Program-made: the position numbers and the translations under genes
The notes under the pieces: model-generated
What the model was told of the DNA's origin: nothing
The model's input: the letters and a program-made list of their open reading frames with translations, nothing else
Databases searched by the model: none
NCBI RefSeq assembly: GCF_905147045.1
Contig: NC_065905.1
Coordinates: 9,796,001-9,860,000 of the forward strand
From: Nymphalis io
Lineage: Eukaryota > Arthropoda > Insecta > Lepidoptera > Nymphalidae
DNA length: 64,000 nt
Reading direction: 5' to 3'
Shown here: piece by piece, positions 33,657 to 44,159 of the stretch
Numbering within the stretch: the first letter of the stretch is position 1
Layout of the letters: each line of letters starts with the position of its first letter

Positions 33657-33912
33657 AAGTATATTAATTTTTTCACTTTACATTTAACTTTTAATCAAAC
33701 AATGAATATGGCCATTACATTAATGAAATACATTGAATTAAGAAAATGAATGGTTGGTGTTTTTTTGTTTTTATCGGCGGTCATCGTCTACAGCGCAGCG
33801 CTCCTTACCTTTTTCTGTCATAGATCCCATCCCCACACACTTTTTATTTAAAAACCAAAATATTCAGTAGATATCATTTATATGGCAGAAAAACGTTTGC
33901 CGAGTCAGCTAG

Positions 33913-34105
33913 TTATATGTTATATATCGTTTTAACGGCCATTGAGCCGATGTAACTTAAAATAAAATATAATACAACATTGTATTATTTGACGAGTTAT
34001 ATGACTCAGAACTAAATAAATACATATTTTATAGGAAATAATTTAAAATTATTAATTAAAACGATGCACGCTTAAAAACAATGATGCTGATAATGAGATG
34101 TTTGA
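33913..34105. other. AT-rich flank upstream of B2
   Basis: Nothing recognised. Confidence 0.4.
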
Positions 34106-34110
34106 ACAAG

Positions 34111-34180
34111 TATTTATACTTGTTAGCTTCATTCAAAGATTTATTAGTTAACATTGTGTAACCGAACAGTTAAGACATCT
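34111..34180 (+). promoter_or_regulatory. Promoter and leader of peptide gene B2
   Basis: TATA-like TATTTATAC at 34111-34119, inside the palindromic CAAGTATTTATACTTG, then GTGTAACCGAACAGTTAA, shared with B1. Confidence 0.5.
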
Positions 34181-34184
34181 CAAA

Positions 34185-34568
34185 ATGTTCGCAGTAAATT
34201 TAATTTACATTGCACTATTCTTGCAAATATTCGAAAATGTACAAAGCAAGGTGATAAAATATGAAGAAATTCCAGTATCAGCGGGTGAACTTACTTTAAA
34301 GTTTATCACTAATAAAGATCCCTCCTCGGAAAATGTTGGGAAAATCTCAATTATATTACGAGAGGATAAACCTGTACCGAATGTTACTGAAGAAACATTC
34401 GTACCAAATTTGGTTAATAAAGTTGGTATAGAAGACGGGGGGAAATGTCCAGATGGTTACGCTCGGGTCGGAAGATTTTGTTCTGACATGAAGAATTTAA
34501 AAGAAATAAATTTATCGAACAAAATGTTTGGAAGAAAACAGAGATTGTTATTAAAGGGCATTAAGTAA
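34185..34568 (+). CDS. Secreted cysteine-pair peptide precursor B2 (GBP/ENF-like)
   Basis: A 127-residue precursor and close paralogue of the gene at 29538. The signal peptide is residues 1-21 (LIYIALFLQIF core). The propeptide starts KVIKYEEIPVSAGELTLKF. LVNK-VGIEDGG leads to Cys88 and Cys99 as CPDGYARVGRFC, which fits C-x2-G-x4-G-x2-C fully. After Cys99 comes a 28-residue tail that is basic at its end (GRKQRLLLKGIK) and unlike the B1 tail. N-glycosylation site possible at NVTEE. The Cys module and propeptide are better conserved than the tail, which suggests selection on the Cys peptide. Same strand as B1, with a Helitron and SINEs between. Confidence 0.8.
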   Translation: MFAVNLIYIALFLQIFENVQSKVIKYEEIPVSAGELTLKFITNKDPSSENVGKISIILREDKPVPNVTEETFVPNLVNKVGIEDGGKCPDGYARVGRFCSDMKNLKEINLSNKMFGRKQRLLLKGIK

Positions 34569-35100
34569 AGCTTTGTACCTTGTGTTATGTACTCGTATAT
34601 ATGTGATAACGCCATTGTTATATTTTTTTAATGTGGCCAATATCAAATATATTTTTTAGTTATCTTTTTTATGTTTGTCTGTTTTATAATACAATGTTGA
34701 AATTAAGCCAAAATAAAAATACTTATACTTAAATCATGTAAGCTCTTGCAAGTACTCTTTATCGTCATTTTAAAATAAATTAAATGTGGTTTGAAATATA
34801 GATTCATGCGAGACAGGCAAGAAAGTTTTTTTTTTTCAATTTTCAATTTTCGTTTTAATTTCGAAGGGCCATCTAAGCAGTCATTTGTTTTATGATATCG
34901 TTTAGCAAATAAACATAAAATTATACCGTTGAATGTTTTGATCTGATTGAATGATGTAAATTTTATTGGATCTACTGTATAAACGGAAACATTATAGCAG
35001 CCTGTGTAATTGACTCAAAGAAAGCTTAAGCTTGTATTATAATAATGGTACTTGGACAACCAAGCTTCGCTCGACTTTAATTAATTAGTAATATGTACTA
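34569..35100. other. 3' flank of B2 and AT-rich spacer
   Basis: Candidate polyadenylation signal AATAAA near 34714; nothing else recognised. Confidence 0.4.
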
Positions 35101-35741
35101 TAGTATAGTATAGTATATGTTCTAATCCGTGCAGTGACGGAGAAAGAATACATTTCACTGCCCCTCTCTTTCCCATGGGTGTCGTAAGAGGCGACTAAGG
35201 GATATCTGAGCGACCATCTGCTCATCTGGTGGTAGGATGCTAACATCCGCCTGGCTTGTTACCACCGTACGCATGGTGAAAAACTCGTGAAGTGGCTTGC
35301 AGCCGCGTTTCGAGGTCAGCCAGCGTACAGCCAGAGCCCGAGCGAGTATTGCCGCGATGGGTGTTGGTCCGGTTGGAGACGGCTGTTGAACCATTGCCGG
35401 GGGAAACTGTATTGACCTGCCGGTCAGGGAGACCCGAAGAAACGGCTGTTCCGCTGGCCGCCCGTGGCATAGTACAGGGGCCCGAGCGTGCCTAACCAGC
35501 TCGTGAGGCTGCCCCACCAGGCCACGCATAATCTCGGGGTGGACCGTCGTGCCGGTTGGTGACCGGTAGGTGGGGTCCCGGCGGCCACTTCCGGGGGGGT
35601 TCGGGGGCCCTTCCGTCCGGCGGGTCAGTGTATTTTTCCTTTTGGCAACCACTTGGGGAAACACGCCTCCACACTTTGCCCATCCCTATCGTGGCAATAC
35701 ATCGCTCGCTTCACGTCTCTTTTCCATTTAATTTCTCCCAA

Positions 35742-37514
35742 ATGGCGCAACAAAAAAGAAATAACGGTCGTACAGCGGTGCTCACCCCCACCATACCCTC
35801 GCTGTTTGAGGTCGAGTTCTCTAACATCCGAGGACTCCACACTAACCTCAACGCTGTCCACCACCATCTCGAAACAGCACGGCCAGCAATGTTGTTTCTC
35901 ACGGAGACACAAATACTCCGTCCTGCCGATACCAGCTACCTTAATTATCCCGGCTACACGCTTGAAGAATCCTTCAAAGCGAAAGCCGGAGTATGCTTGT
36001 TCGTCAGGACGGATGTTTGCTGTCACCGACTGCGCTGCTTGGAGGACCCCTCCTTCTCCATGTTGGTGGTACGTGTGGACCTGGTTCGTCAGAGCCGAGT
36101 CTACGTGTGCCTCTACAGATCCCACAATGGTGACTTGGAGACAAGCCGATTATTTGACCATCTTAGTCGGGTGGCAGATGCTGCGCAAGAGCAATTTCCT
36201 AACGCGGAATTGGTGTTTTTGGGGGACTTTAATGCTCACCACGAATCCTGGTTGAAATCCCTCAAAACTGACCATGCTGGAAGGACTGCTCATGCTTTTG
36301 CTCTCACACATGACTTGACCCAACTGGTTGATCAGCCCACCAGGATCCCAGACATTGATGGGCAAGCACCTTCTCTACTGGACCTTCTGCTGACTTCTCA
36401 CCCGGTGGAATATCAGGTTGTGGTTCAGGCTCCTCTTGGCTCTTCGGATCACAGCCTTATTTCTACCAGAGTGCCACAGGCCAAGCTGCCGCCACTAGCG
36501 GTATGCAAACGTCGCGTTTGGCACTATAAGTCGGCGGATTGGGACGGTATGCGCGATTACTATGCGTCGGTCCCTTGGAAGGAACGTTGCTTCAGTGGGA
36601 ATGACCCGACAGCTAGTGCCGCTGCTGTTGCTGGCGAGATCATGCTGGGAATGGAATACTACATTCCTAGCTCAGATCTCGTCAGTAGGAGTACGCGTAA
36701 CCGTTGGTTCACTCGTGAATGTGCCGATGCTGTATCAGCTAAGCAGGCGGCATATCGCAAGTGGATCAACGGCTGCATTAGCGGGGCATCTAACATTGAC
36801 TCACTGAAAGCAAACTATAATAAAAATTCCAAGTCCTGTAGAAAGGCATACACGAGAGCGGATGCACAGCGCATTGTACAGATTGGTCATGACCTTGTTT
36901 CGCATCCTAGGGGCTCCCGTAGCTTCTGGCGTCTGACCAAGTCTGTGCAAAACAATTTCTGCCAACCTTCGCTGCCACCGCTCAGAAATCCGGACGGATC
37001 GCTAGCTCACAGTCCGCAAGAGCAAGCTGATCTCCTGGCTAAACTCTTTGCCGACAATTCCGTCATCGATGATTGTAGTGCACTGCCACCTACAATACCT
37101 GCATGTGGCCATACGATGCCTGACATTAAAATCAGGCAACGTGATGTGCGTGCGGAGCTGCAATCACTTGATGTACGGAAAGCTAGCGGTCCCGATGGAA
37201 TACCAGCCATAGTGCTGAAGAAGTGCGCAGCGGAGCTGTCTCCTGTGTTAACGCGCCTGTTCCAACTTTCTCTCTCTTCGGGAAGTGTGCCGGAGGCTTG
37301 GAGAAGAGCTAATGTGCAAGCGGTTCCCAAAAAAGGGGATCGGTCTGACCCGGCAAATTATCGGCCAATAGCTATCACCTCAGTACTTTGTAAGGTGATG
37401 GAACGGATTTTAAACAACCAACTGATCCATTACCTAGAAGATCACTGTCTAATTAATGATCGTCAGTACGGGTTTCGACCAAAACGGTCCACAGGTGATC
37501 TTCTTTTTAGTTGA
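35742..37514 (+). pseudogene. CR1-like LINE ORF2, N-terminal part (endonuclease and RT fingers)
   Basis: Starts at MAQQKRNN. APE endonuclease motifs: FSNIRGLHTNL, LTETQI, FLGDFNAHHESW and LGSSDHSLI. RT begins with ASGPDGIPAIVLKK, PANYRPIAITSVLCKVMERIL and RQYGFRPKRSTGDLL, then a premature stop. The in-frame codons upstream of this Met are probably not translated. The break lies just before RT motif A, so the catalytic Asp of motif A is absent. Confidence 0.85.
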
Positions 37515-38490
37515 TGGTTGCGCTTCACAATTCTATGTAGTGAATGCTGGGGTCCCCCAGGGATCTGTGCTATCTCCCACACTCTTTCTTTTGCATATCA
37601 ATGATATTCTCTCTCTTGGGAACATACATTGCTATGCAGACGATAGTACAGTGCATGGTGGATACCACGGACGCGCAGTGGCTGGGCGAGCGGAAATTGA
37701 GGAGAGGCGGAAGAATCTTGTCATTGAACTCGATAGGACGTTAGAGCTCATCGCCAAATGGGGCTCTGATAATCTTGTTGAGTTTAATGCCAAGAAAACA
37801 CAGGTATGCGCTCTCACGGCGAAAAAGTCAACATTTTCCCCTCTTCCCTCCCTCTGTGGTACTCCGCTGGTGATGCAAAGCAAAATCGCCATGCTGGGGA
37901 TTGACGTTCGCTGCGACCTTAGTCCAAGGGATTACATCGAGGCTGTTATAAAAACAGCTTCACGGAAACTCGGAGTTCTGAACAAGGTGCGGCGCTTTTT
38001 CACGCCACAACAACTGTGCCTGCTGTACAAAACACAGGTACGGTCTTGTGTGGAATATTGCTCGCACCTTTGGGATGGCTCCGCTAAGTACCTACTTGAG
38101 GCCTTGGACCGGTTGCAGCGACGTGCCGTACGCATTATTGGCGACGTAAAGGTCACAAACACCCTTGAACCTTTACAATTGCGTCGTGAGATAGCAGCAC
38201 TGAGCGCTTTCTATCGACTGTATCACGGCGAGTGCTCTGAGGAATTATTCTCCCTAATTCCTGCTTCCCCCTTCCTTCTTAAGTCCACGCGAGCTGGTTC
38301 TCGATGTCACCGCCTAACTGTGACATCAATTCCATCGCGAACAAAGAAATTTGGCAACTCCTTTCTTTGTCGCACTTCCAAAAAATGGAATTCCTTACCA
38401 GCTCACGTGTTCCCCTCCTCTTACAACCCGGGTTCCTTCAAACGAGGCGTGAAGAGGCATCTTGCGGGCCGGCAAGGCGAAGGCGGCTAG
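37515..38490 (+). pseudogene. CR1-like LINE ORF2, C-terminal part (RT palm and tail)
   Basis: Frame-shifted from the previous segment. LVDGCASQFYVVNAGVPQGS and the catalytic CYADDSTVHG are present, then the thumb and the usual LINE end (YKTQVRSCVEYCSHLW, DRLQRRAVRIIGD, FGNSFLCRTSKKWNSLP, FKRGVKRHL). Roughly 50 to 70 codons containing motif A appear deleted at the junction, judged from family knowledge. Confidence 0.85.
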
Positions 38491-38606
38491 TGCAGAACGT
38501 TTTTCCCGTCTGTACTGGCCGTCGTCGTGTTTGGACTCTACTACCACTTACCATCAGGTGGAGTAGAGTCATTTGCCCTCCCGGCGATATATAAAAAAAA
38601 AAAAAA

Positions 38607-39004
38607 CTTTTTTAATTGGATAAGATTAAAAACCAAAACCTTATCGAAACACGAAATGTAAGTCAATTAAAAAAAAGAATCGTTAAATCAGGTTCCGAGA
38701 GACACGAAATAAATTTACACATTATATACCAGAATTGCTCGTTTAAAATTATTACATCATGTACGTTCTAGAAAAAATCCTCAGCGTTTTTACGAATAGT
38801 TAGATAGTCAACGCCCTTAATTATAATCGTTACTAAGTGGCAGTTTAGTTAAACACTGATTTCTCTTCTTATCTTTATTGATTTGACAGTCGAAAGAAGA
38901 AGACACAGCATTGTTTGATTAATCATATATATACAACATAGCATAGTTGAAACTAAAATCCAAAACGCATGCCACATTTCACATTAGTTGTATTAACTGC
39001 TTGA
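38607..39004. other. AT-rich intergenic stretch, nothing recognised
   Basis: No gene or clear repeat seen. Confidence 0.5.
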
Positions 39005-39070
39005 AAATATTATCAAATCAAAATATACTTTATTCAAGAAGGCTTTTACAAGCACACATGAATTGCCATT
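39005..39070 (-). mobile_element. Short LINE 3' end scrap
   Basis: AAATCAAAATATACTTTATTCAAGAAGGC is the reverse complement of the LINE ending at 52930-52985 (GAATAAAGTATATTTTGATTTG); a third copy starts at 47796. Confidence 0.6.
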
Positions 39071-39885
39071 TAAAATGTTTATAGATGTATGTCTAGAACG
39101 ATATTCATTTTAAATTATTATTTTTTTTAATATTTGAATTTATCATAAGAGATCGTAATCCACGTATATTTAAATCTTTGTGCTAAAATTTTTAGTGACA
39201 TAAAATTTTTCCATATTTATATTATATGATTTTTTATTGATATATCAATTTCATATCATATATAAATTCATCATATTAATACATATATAAATTCACGCTC
39301 AACCAGACCATTGATGACGCTAAATTGCGAAATAAGACAACGATGTCTAAACAGACTGTATGTATCTATTCTATGGTTTTGGTATACTATACTGGTTAAC
39401 TAATAACATTCTGACGATTTGTTTTAAAGCACAGTTATATGTAAATATATAATTTAACCAACAACGTTACGAATTCTCAAAATGAATGTATACAACATGC
39501 TATTATAAATAAACTACAATTCTACATGTTTTTGGCATCACATTGAAATAATCTGTGACGCATAGTTTATTTTGATATTGCAATCGCTTTAACAACACCA
39601 TACAAATGCATAATCAGCAATAAAAAAGCATTTAATTATTATAATACATAAAAACTTTCAGAGATACAAATTACAATAACACGAAGTATATAAATATTAT
39701 AAATTATGTGAATTTGCTGCGTGTTTGTAGGTTTTACATATATACATTACAATTACATTGAAATTGATCTGTCTTGTCAAAAATATATCTAACTAATGTT
39801 TATGCTGACTGTACTTTTCTCAATAAACGCTGATATGATTATGGGCTGAAATTCTTCTTTTTGAATTATATTATTTCTAAGGTTT
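39071..39885. other. AT-rich intergenic stretch, nothing recognised
   Basis: No gene or clear repeat seen. Confidence 0.5.
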
Positions 39886-39890
39886 TCCTT

Positions 39891-40112
39891 TTAATTGTCA
39901 GTTTCTTCCGAAATTATTGGTATACATATTGGTCCCACTCTTCGATAACCTTCAGGACATCCGCCATGTGTCACGAAGTTCTCAACTGCTGCCACTACTT
40001 TTGGTGCTTTGACAGTTTCATCAATAGCTTCTGTATTACTAGATGATTGATTTGTTGCTTGTATTGCATTCATTTTTTCATTCTCAAGCTTTTCTTGATT
40101 AGCGAAATCCAT
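39891..40112 (-). CDS. Cysteine-pair peptide C1 with ENF motif (GBP/ENF-like), no visible signal peptide
   Basis: A 73-residue frame. A Gln/Glu/Asn-rich N-terminal half is followed by KVVAAVENFVTHGG and Cys52-Cys63 as CPEGYRRVGPIC, then an acidic tail. The order ENF, GGC, G-Y-x-R, G-x-x-C is strikingly like the ENF cytokines of Lepidoptera (growth-blocking, paralytic and plasmatocyte-spreading peptides). ENF is three residues further from the Cys than usual, and there is no basic residue directly before it. A TATA box lies at 40302-40309 on this strand. No signal peptide is present in this frame. Either the protein is leaderless, or this is the last exon of a gene whose signal exon lies upstream, possibly at 42.2 kb. 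Confidence 0.65.
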   Translation of the reverse strand: MDFANQEKLENEKMNAIQATNQSSSNTEAIDETVKAPKVVAAVENFVTHGGCPEGYRRVGPICIPIISEETDN

Positions 40113-40301
40113 TTCTATATGGCAGATTCTGTTATTGATTTAACTTACGTGACTTTTTTTTTTTGATTGAATTTTCTTCTTTCTAATATATTTAACTATA
40201 TTTTCAAATCTATCAATTGTACTGATTATTTAAAGAAACACACATGTGGCTTGTCTTAAATGCGTCAATGAAATGGTCTCCGTACATACATTGAATTGTT
40301 T

Positions 40302-40309
40302 TATTTATA
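40302..40309 (-). promoter_or_regulatory. TATA box upstream of C1
   Basis: TATAAATA on the - strand, 190 bases before the C1 ATG. Confidence 0.4.
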
Positions 40310-41044
40310 GTACGAAATGAGAACAGAAATATTTTGTTGTTGAATTTTAGAAACTATGGCTTGGAGAGTAAGTGTAATTTAATGAAGAGTGTGTTCGTAA
40401 ACAAATTTATGTATTTTCCAATGGATAGTGACTAATTTGGTTTTTACAATAACAATTTATTAAAAAAGAATCTGACGTTTGTTGTTTATATCGAATGTTA
40501 TATATTTATAAATATTTGAATTGAAGGAAAAAAATATATATATCGAAATAATAATTTCAATAATGTACCATGGTTCAATTTTAAACTATTCATTGAATAT
40601 TATTTACAAGCTAAACACTGATTTATCTTCTTTTGATATTATTGATTTGACATTCGACGGAAAAGGACGAAGCATTGCTTAGCTAATCACTCCCTAAAAT
40701 CTGACAACTGCAACAAACAAGAAAGCTTTACATTACAATCTGAAAACACAAGATGAGTTGATAAATATAAAGTATATAGTATTCGTACATGTATATAAAA
40801 GATAAATTGAAAGTTCATATCTTAATTTAGTATTGCTTAACTTTTTTGTGTCATGTGTTTTTCTATTCGAATCGAAATTAAATAAGTATATAATAAAATT
40901 AATAGTTTTATTGCTTTGATGAAACATAAATGTGTCGTAGTTGAATTTTAAATTTAATACAATTTTTATATGTCTATCATGATTGACAATATTTAAAAAT
41001 TAATTTTTATATATACCTATGATGACAATAATGTCCTCTTAGGA
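40310..41044. other. AT-rich intergenic stretch, nothing recognised
   Basis: No gene or known repeat seen. Confidence 0.5.
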
Positions 41045-41049
41045 GACAA

Positions 41050-41575
41050 GCATCCAACACTCAAAAGTTTGCAAGAGATATTATTGAGTACAGATGCACA
41101 GAGTGCATCTTTTCTCACTCCCATAATCCTTTGAGACTGCAATCCGATACGACCGGAGAGAGTTCAGGCGTTAGGTCAAAGTCTTCACATTATTCACACA
41201 CGGCCATCTGATCCCAAATAAAGCAGAGCTTGTGCTATGGAAACCAGACAACTGATATGCTACAATACTTTACTTTTGTAAATACATACTTATATAGATA
41301 ATTACACCTAGACTCAGGACAAACAGACATGTTCATGAACACAAATGTCTGTCCTGGGTGGGAATCGAACCCACAACCATCGGCGTGAAAGGCAAGTAAC
41401 TACCAACCACGCCAACTGGCTCAGTACATGGCAGTGTACTTACAGGTGACCTCCAAACACCGAACTGCTACCGTTAATTCCTTGACAGAAAAACACTGTA
41501 CCCTTGTGTCCGACCCAGGATACGAACCTAAGCTTTCGAATCTACGGCCTTATATCTACGACTCCAGATGGTAAA
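41050..41575 (-). mobile_element. SINE family D split by a nested SINE B
   Basis: The body (GCAATCCGATACGACCGGAG, AGTTCAGGCG) lies at 41050-41180 and the remainder at 41420-41575 (GTGTACTTACAGG, AACTGCTACCGTTAATT, CCGACCCAGGATACGAACCT). Confidence 0.7.
41187..41419 (-). mobile_element. SINE family B nested in SINE D
   Basis: CACACACGGCCATCTGATCCC to GGGAATCGAACCCACAACC and CACGCCAACTGGC. Confidence 0.85.
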
Positions 41576-42092
41576 TATTATTTATATTACCTAATATGCT
41601 TTAAATAAACATTAAAAACAGGAAAAAAACAATGACTTCGTTGGTATTTTTCTGAATTATTTAATTATTGTTTCTGAATTCGTATATATGTACATATTTT
41701 TCAATAGGCTTATAACAATTTACCAACGTTATATGGTATCTGGTGTCTTTTATTCTCTTGTCAAACAAAATGTGAGTCCATATTTATTTATATTTTTCGT
41801 GTTTTGATCGCAATACAAAAATATTTATTATATATGTTGCCAGATGTCGTCTCTGTCGTAGTAACGAGCTGACCAGTCAGGTGAGATTCATAATTGCGCT
41901 TAAAATCTGAGTGACTTATTTTATATAAGAAAAATAAATTTACATAAGAAAACTTTAAAGTGGACAAAAATATGCTTACGTGCTAGATTACATATATACT
42001 TTATAACAACACGTATAAATAACAATCTATTTTCCTAAACTATATATACTATTTATATACCAGATGACGTCATGACGCTTCTATTCGGCACC
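41576..42092. other. AT-rich intergenic stretch, nothing recognised
   Basis: No gene or known repeat seen. Confidence 0.5.
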
Positions 42093-42096
42093 TTAC

Positions 42097-42277
42097 TTTA
42101 TATTACCATAGGAGCCTGAAATATTGTTTTGCATTGATCCAATTTCTTTTCTCGGCAGACGTTTGTCATTGTGATAGCGTCTTTCTTCGCCGGATGAATC
42201 ATTTTGACTATTCATGTCTACGGTACAAGCCACAAGCATAACGTAACCAATGTGACTCTTAGAAGAACATATATATT
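42097..42277 (-). other. Candidate coding exon, unrecognised, paralogous to 45760-45880
   Basis: The - strand frame reads SHIGYVMLVACTVDMNSQNDS, then charged GEERRYHNDKRLPRKEI and GSMQNNISGSYGNIK. A splice acceptor-like TTCTTCTAAG precedes it and a donor-like AAAGTAAGG follows it at about 42098. The hydrophobic GYVMLVACTV could be the end of a signal peptide whose Met lies in an upstream exon. A diverged, frameshifted relative lies at 45760-45880, about 1 kb before C2; this one lies 2 kb before C1. It may be the 5' exon of C1, or a separate gene. No family recognised. Confidence 0.35.
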
Positions 42278-42351
42278 TCTTAAATATCCTTAAACTAAAA
42301 CTAAGCAATAAAAAATGCACATAATCACGACTTTAAAGAATATTCTCACTA

Positions 42352-42449
42352 ATTTCAGCTGGTAGCTCTGTGCAAGCCCGCCTGGGTAGGGGTCACTCAC
42401 TCTTCTTCTACCGCCAAACAGCATTAATTAGTACTGTGAGTGAGCCAGT
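42352..42449 (+). mobile_element. SINE-like family C, 5' part, degraded
   Basis: GTGCAAGCCCGCCTGGGTAGG, TTCTACCGCCAAACAGC, then joined to the tandem duplication. Confidence 0.7.
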
Positions 42450-42820
42450 GTAACTACAACTAACATAACATATTTGTTTCCAAGGTTGGTGGCACATTAG
42501 CGCTATAAGGGATGGTTAATATTTCTTATAATACTTAACTGAAGGTAAAAATATTTGAACTTTTGAAAGTCTACCTACCTATTATTATAAAAAAATAAGA
42601 GGAAAATATGAGTTTATTTTTCCTGAATAAGTAACTACAGGCACAAGGGACATAACACCTTTGTTTCCAAGGTTGGTGGCACATTAGCGTTATAAGGGAT
42701 GGTTAATATTTCTTATAATACTTAACTGAAGGTAAAAATATTTAACCTTGTAAAAGTCTGCCTACCTATTATAATAAAAAAATAACAAGAAAATATGAGT
42801 TTATTTTTCCTGAATAAGAT
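42450..42820 (+). repeat. Tandem duplication of family C 3' half plus flank (about 185-bp unit)
   Basis: Unit 1 about 42450-42631, unit 2 about 42632-42820. Both run GTAACTACA, GTTTCCAAGGTTGGTGGC, AAGGGATGGTTAATATTTCT, AACTGAAGGTAAAAATATTT, GAGTTTATTTTTCCTGAATA. Unit 2 keeps the ancestral GGCACAAGGGACATAAC that unit 1 has lost, so they have diverged separately. Confidence 0.85.
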
Positions 42821-43124
42821 AATATCTATAACTGGCTTAACTTTAAAATTACGGTACATTTTAGATTTCGCATATCAAGTCAAAGTTATCATTCGCAATA
42901 AAACTATTATAATTATAATATTTTTATTTAAGGAGTGGCTGGGAGGCAAACGTTTTATCCCCAACGTGTGTAATCATATAAAAAGTTATCCTCAAGGACA
43001 TAAACAATTTTTTTTTTTTTTACATTGAAAATTTCATAATATAACATCAAAAATGCATAATAGCATGGACACAGAGGCTAGAAGATTATCCTCGGTTAGT
43101 CGCGTACTTTATAGTAATGCATTT

Positions 43125-43430
43125 CGTTGGTTTTTTTATAGAATAGGTTGCCGGACGAGCAAATAGGCCACCTGATGGTAACTGTTCACCAACACCCATA
43201 GATATTTACATTGTAACAGATGTTAACCATCACTTACATCGCCATTGCGCCAAGAAGCTTGGGAACGAAGATGTTATATCTCTTGTAACTGTAATTACAC
43301 TGCCGCAGTCATCCTTCAAACTAGAAAACAAAAATACCGAGTACTGCTATTTTGAGGTATAATATCTGATAAGTGAGTGGTACCTACCCAGACGAGCTTA
43401 CACGAGGCCAGTAAATATGATGGATTTTAT
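43125..43430 (-). mobile_element. SINE-like family C, near full-length
   Basis: TTTTTTTATAGAATAGGTTG to GTACCTACCCAGACGAGCTTAC. Confidence 0.85.
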
Positions 43431-44099
43431 TATAATTGGCTTCCCAAGAAACAATTAATATTAGGCGTAGCAGTTAATTAAGAGGTTTCTCAAGTAAGTT
43501 TTTATTTATTTTATAGTATTTTTAATAGCGATTGCTGCAAGGTTATTTCACTCGTCGATCTACAAATATTTTATCGCAATTGACGTTTTTATCTGTGGTG
43601 ACAGGAAGGATTTATGTTGTTTATAAAACGTCTTATGCTTCTGGTTTTCATTGAGGATTCTAAAGTATTATTACAATATTTTTATAATATTAGTCTCATG
43701 TTCAAATTCAAGAGTCTTAAATAAACTAACGCAACGTTTCGACTTAATTAAAAGCTTAAGGAAAATTGTTATTATTTTTTATATTTATAAGGAAGAAGTA
43801 AAATGTAAAATTATCGAATATAATATTGAATGAATAAATGTTAATATTTTATTATTATATAATACTACATAATATTACTTGATAGTATATTACAATTACT
43901 ATATAATTTTTCAACACAAATGAAATAAAAAAAAATTACAAAATTACTTAATGTCAAGGCATTCCAAATTTATATATATATATATTTAATTAGCCTGAAT
44001 GGAAGCTTCATATAAACACTTAAGACGGAGAACGCTTTAGAGCTACATCCAACGCAAAAAAAACAATGTCGGTTAATAAGCAAAAACCTTATACATCTA

Positions 44100-44102
<3 letters not shown>
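43431..44102. other. AT-rich intergenic stretch, nothing recognised
   Basis: The 60-codon frame at 43651-43833 is AT-driven and lacks an ATG start; not called. Confidence 0.5.

Positions 44103-44104
<2 letters not shown>

Positions 44105-44154
<50 letters not shown>
44105..44154. repeat. (TA)25 microsatellite
   Basis: Uninterrupted TA repeat. Confidence 0.95.

Positions 44155-44159
<5 letters not shown>

Larger units (their letters stand above)
32291..33912 (+). mobile_element. Helitron with TC and CTAG ends, degraded
   Basis: It starts TCTAATATATAAAAATCTCG directly after an A and ends in GCCGAGTCAGCTAG directly before a T, the A|TC...CTAG|T arrangement of Helitrons. A weak stem (GGCA...TTTGCC) lies just before the end. 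The + strand encodes the last part of the Helitron helicase near the 3' end. A family C copy (33076-33260) and a 69-bp tandem duplication lie inside. Most of Rep/helicase is gone, so the copy is non-autonomous. Confidence 0.75.
35101..38606 (+). mobile_element. CR1-like non-LTR retrotransposon, long but dead
   Basis: The 5' region has GGGTGTCGTAAGAGGCGACT, a word common at the start of lepidopteran LINEs of this type. Then come the endonuclease/RT ORF (35742-37514), a deletion with frameshift, and the rest of RT plus C-terminus (37515-38490). The 3' UTR holds TACCACTTACCATCAGGTGG, and the tail is GATATATAAAAAAAAA. No clear target duplication. CR1/jockey superfamily placement is from the protein layout; the exact family is not determined. 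Confidence 0.85.
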
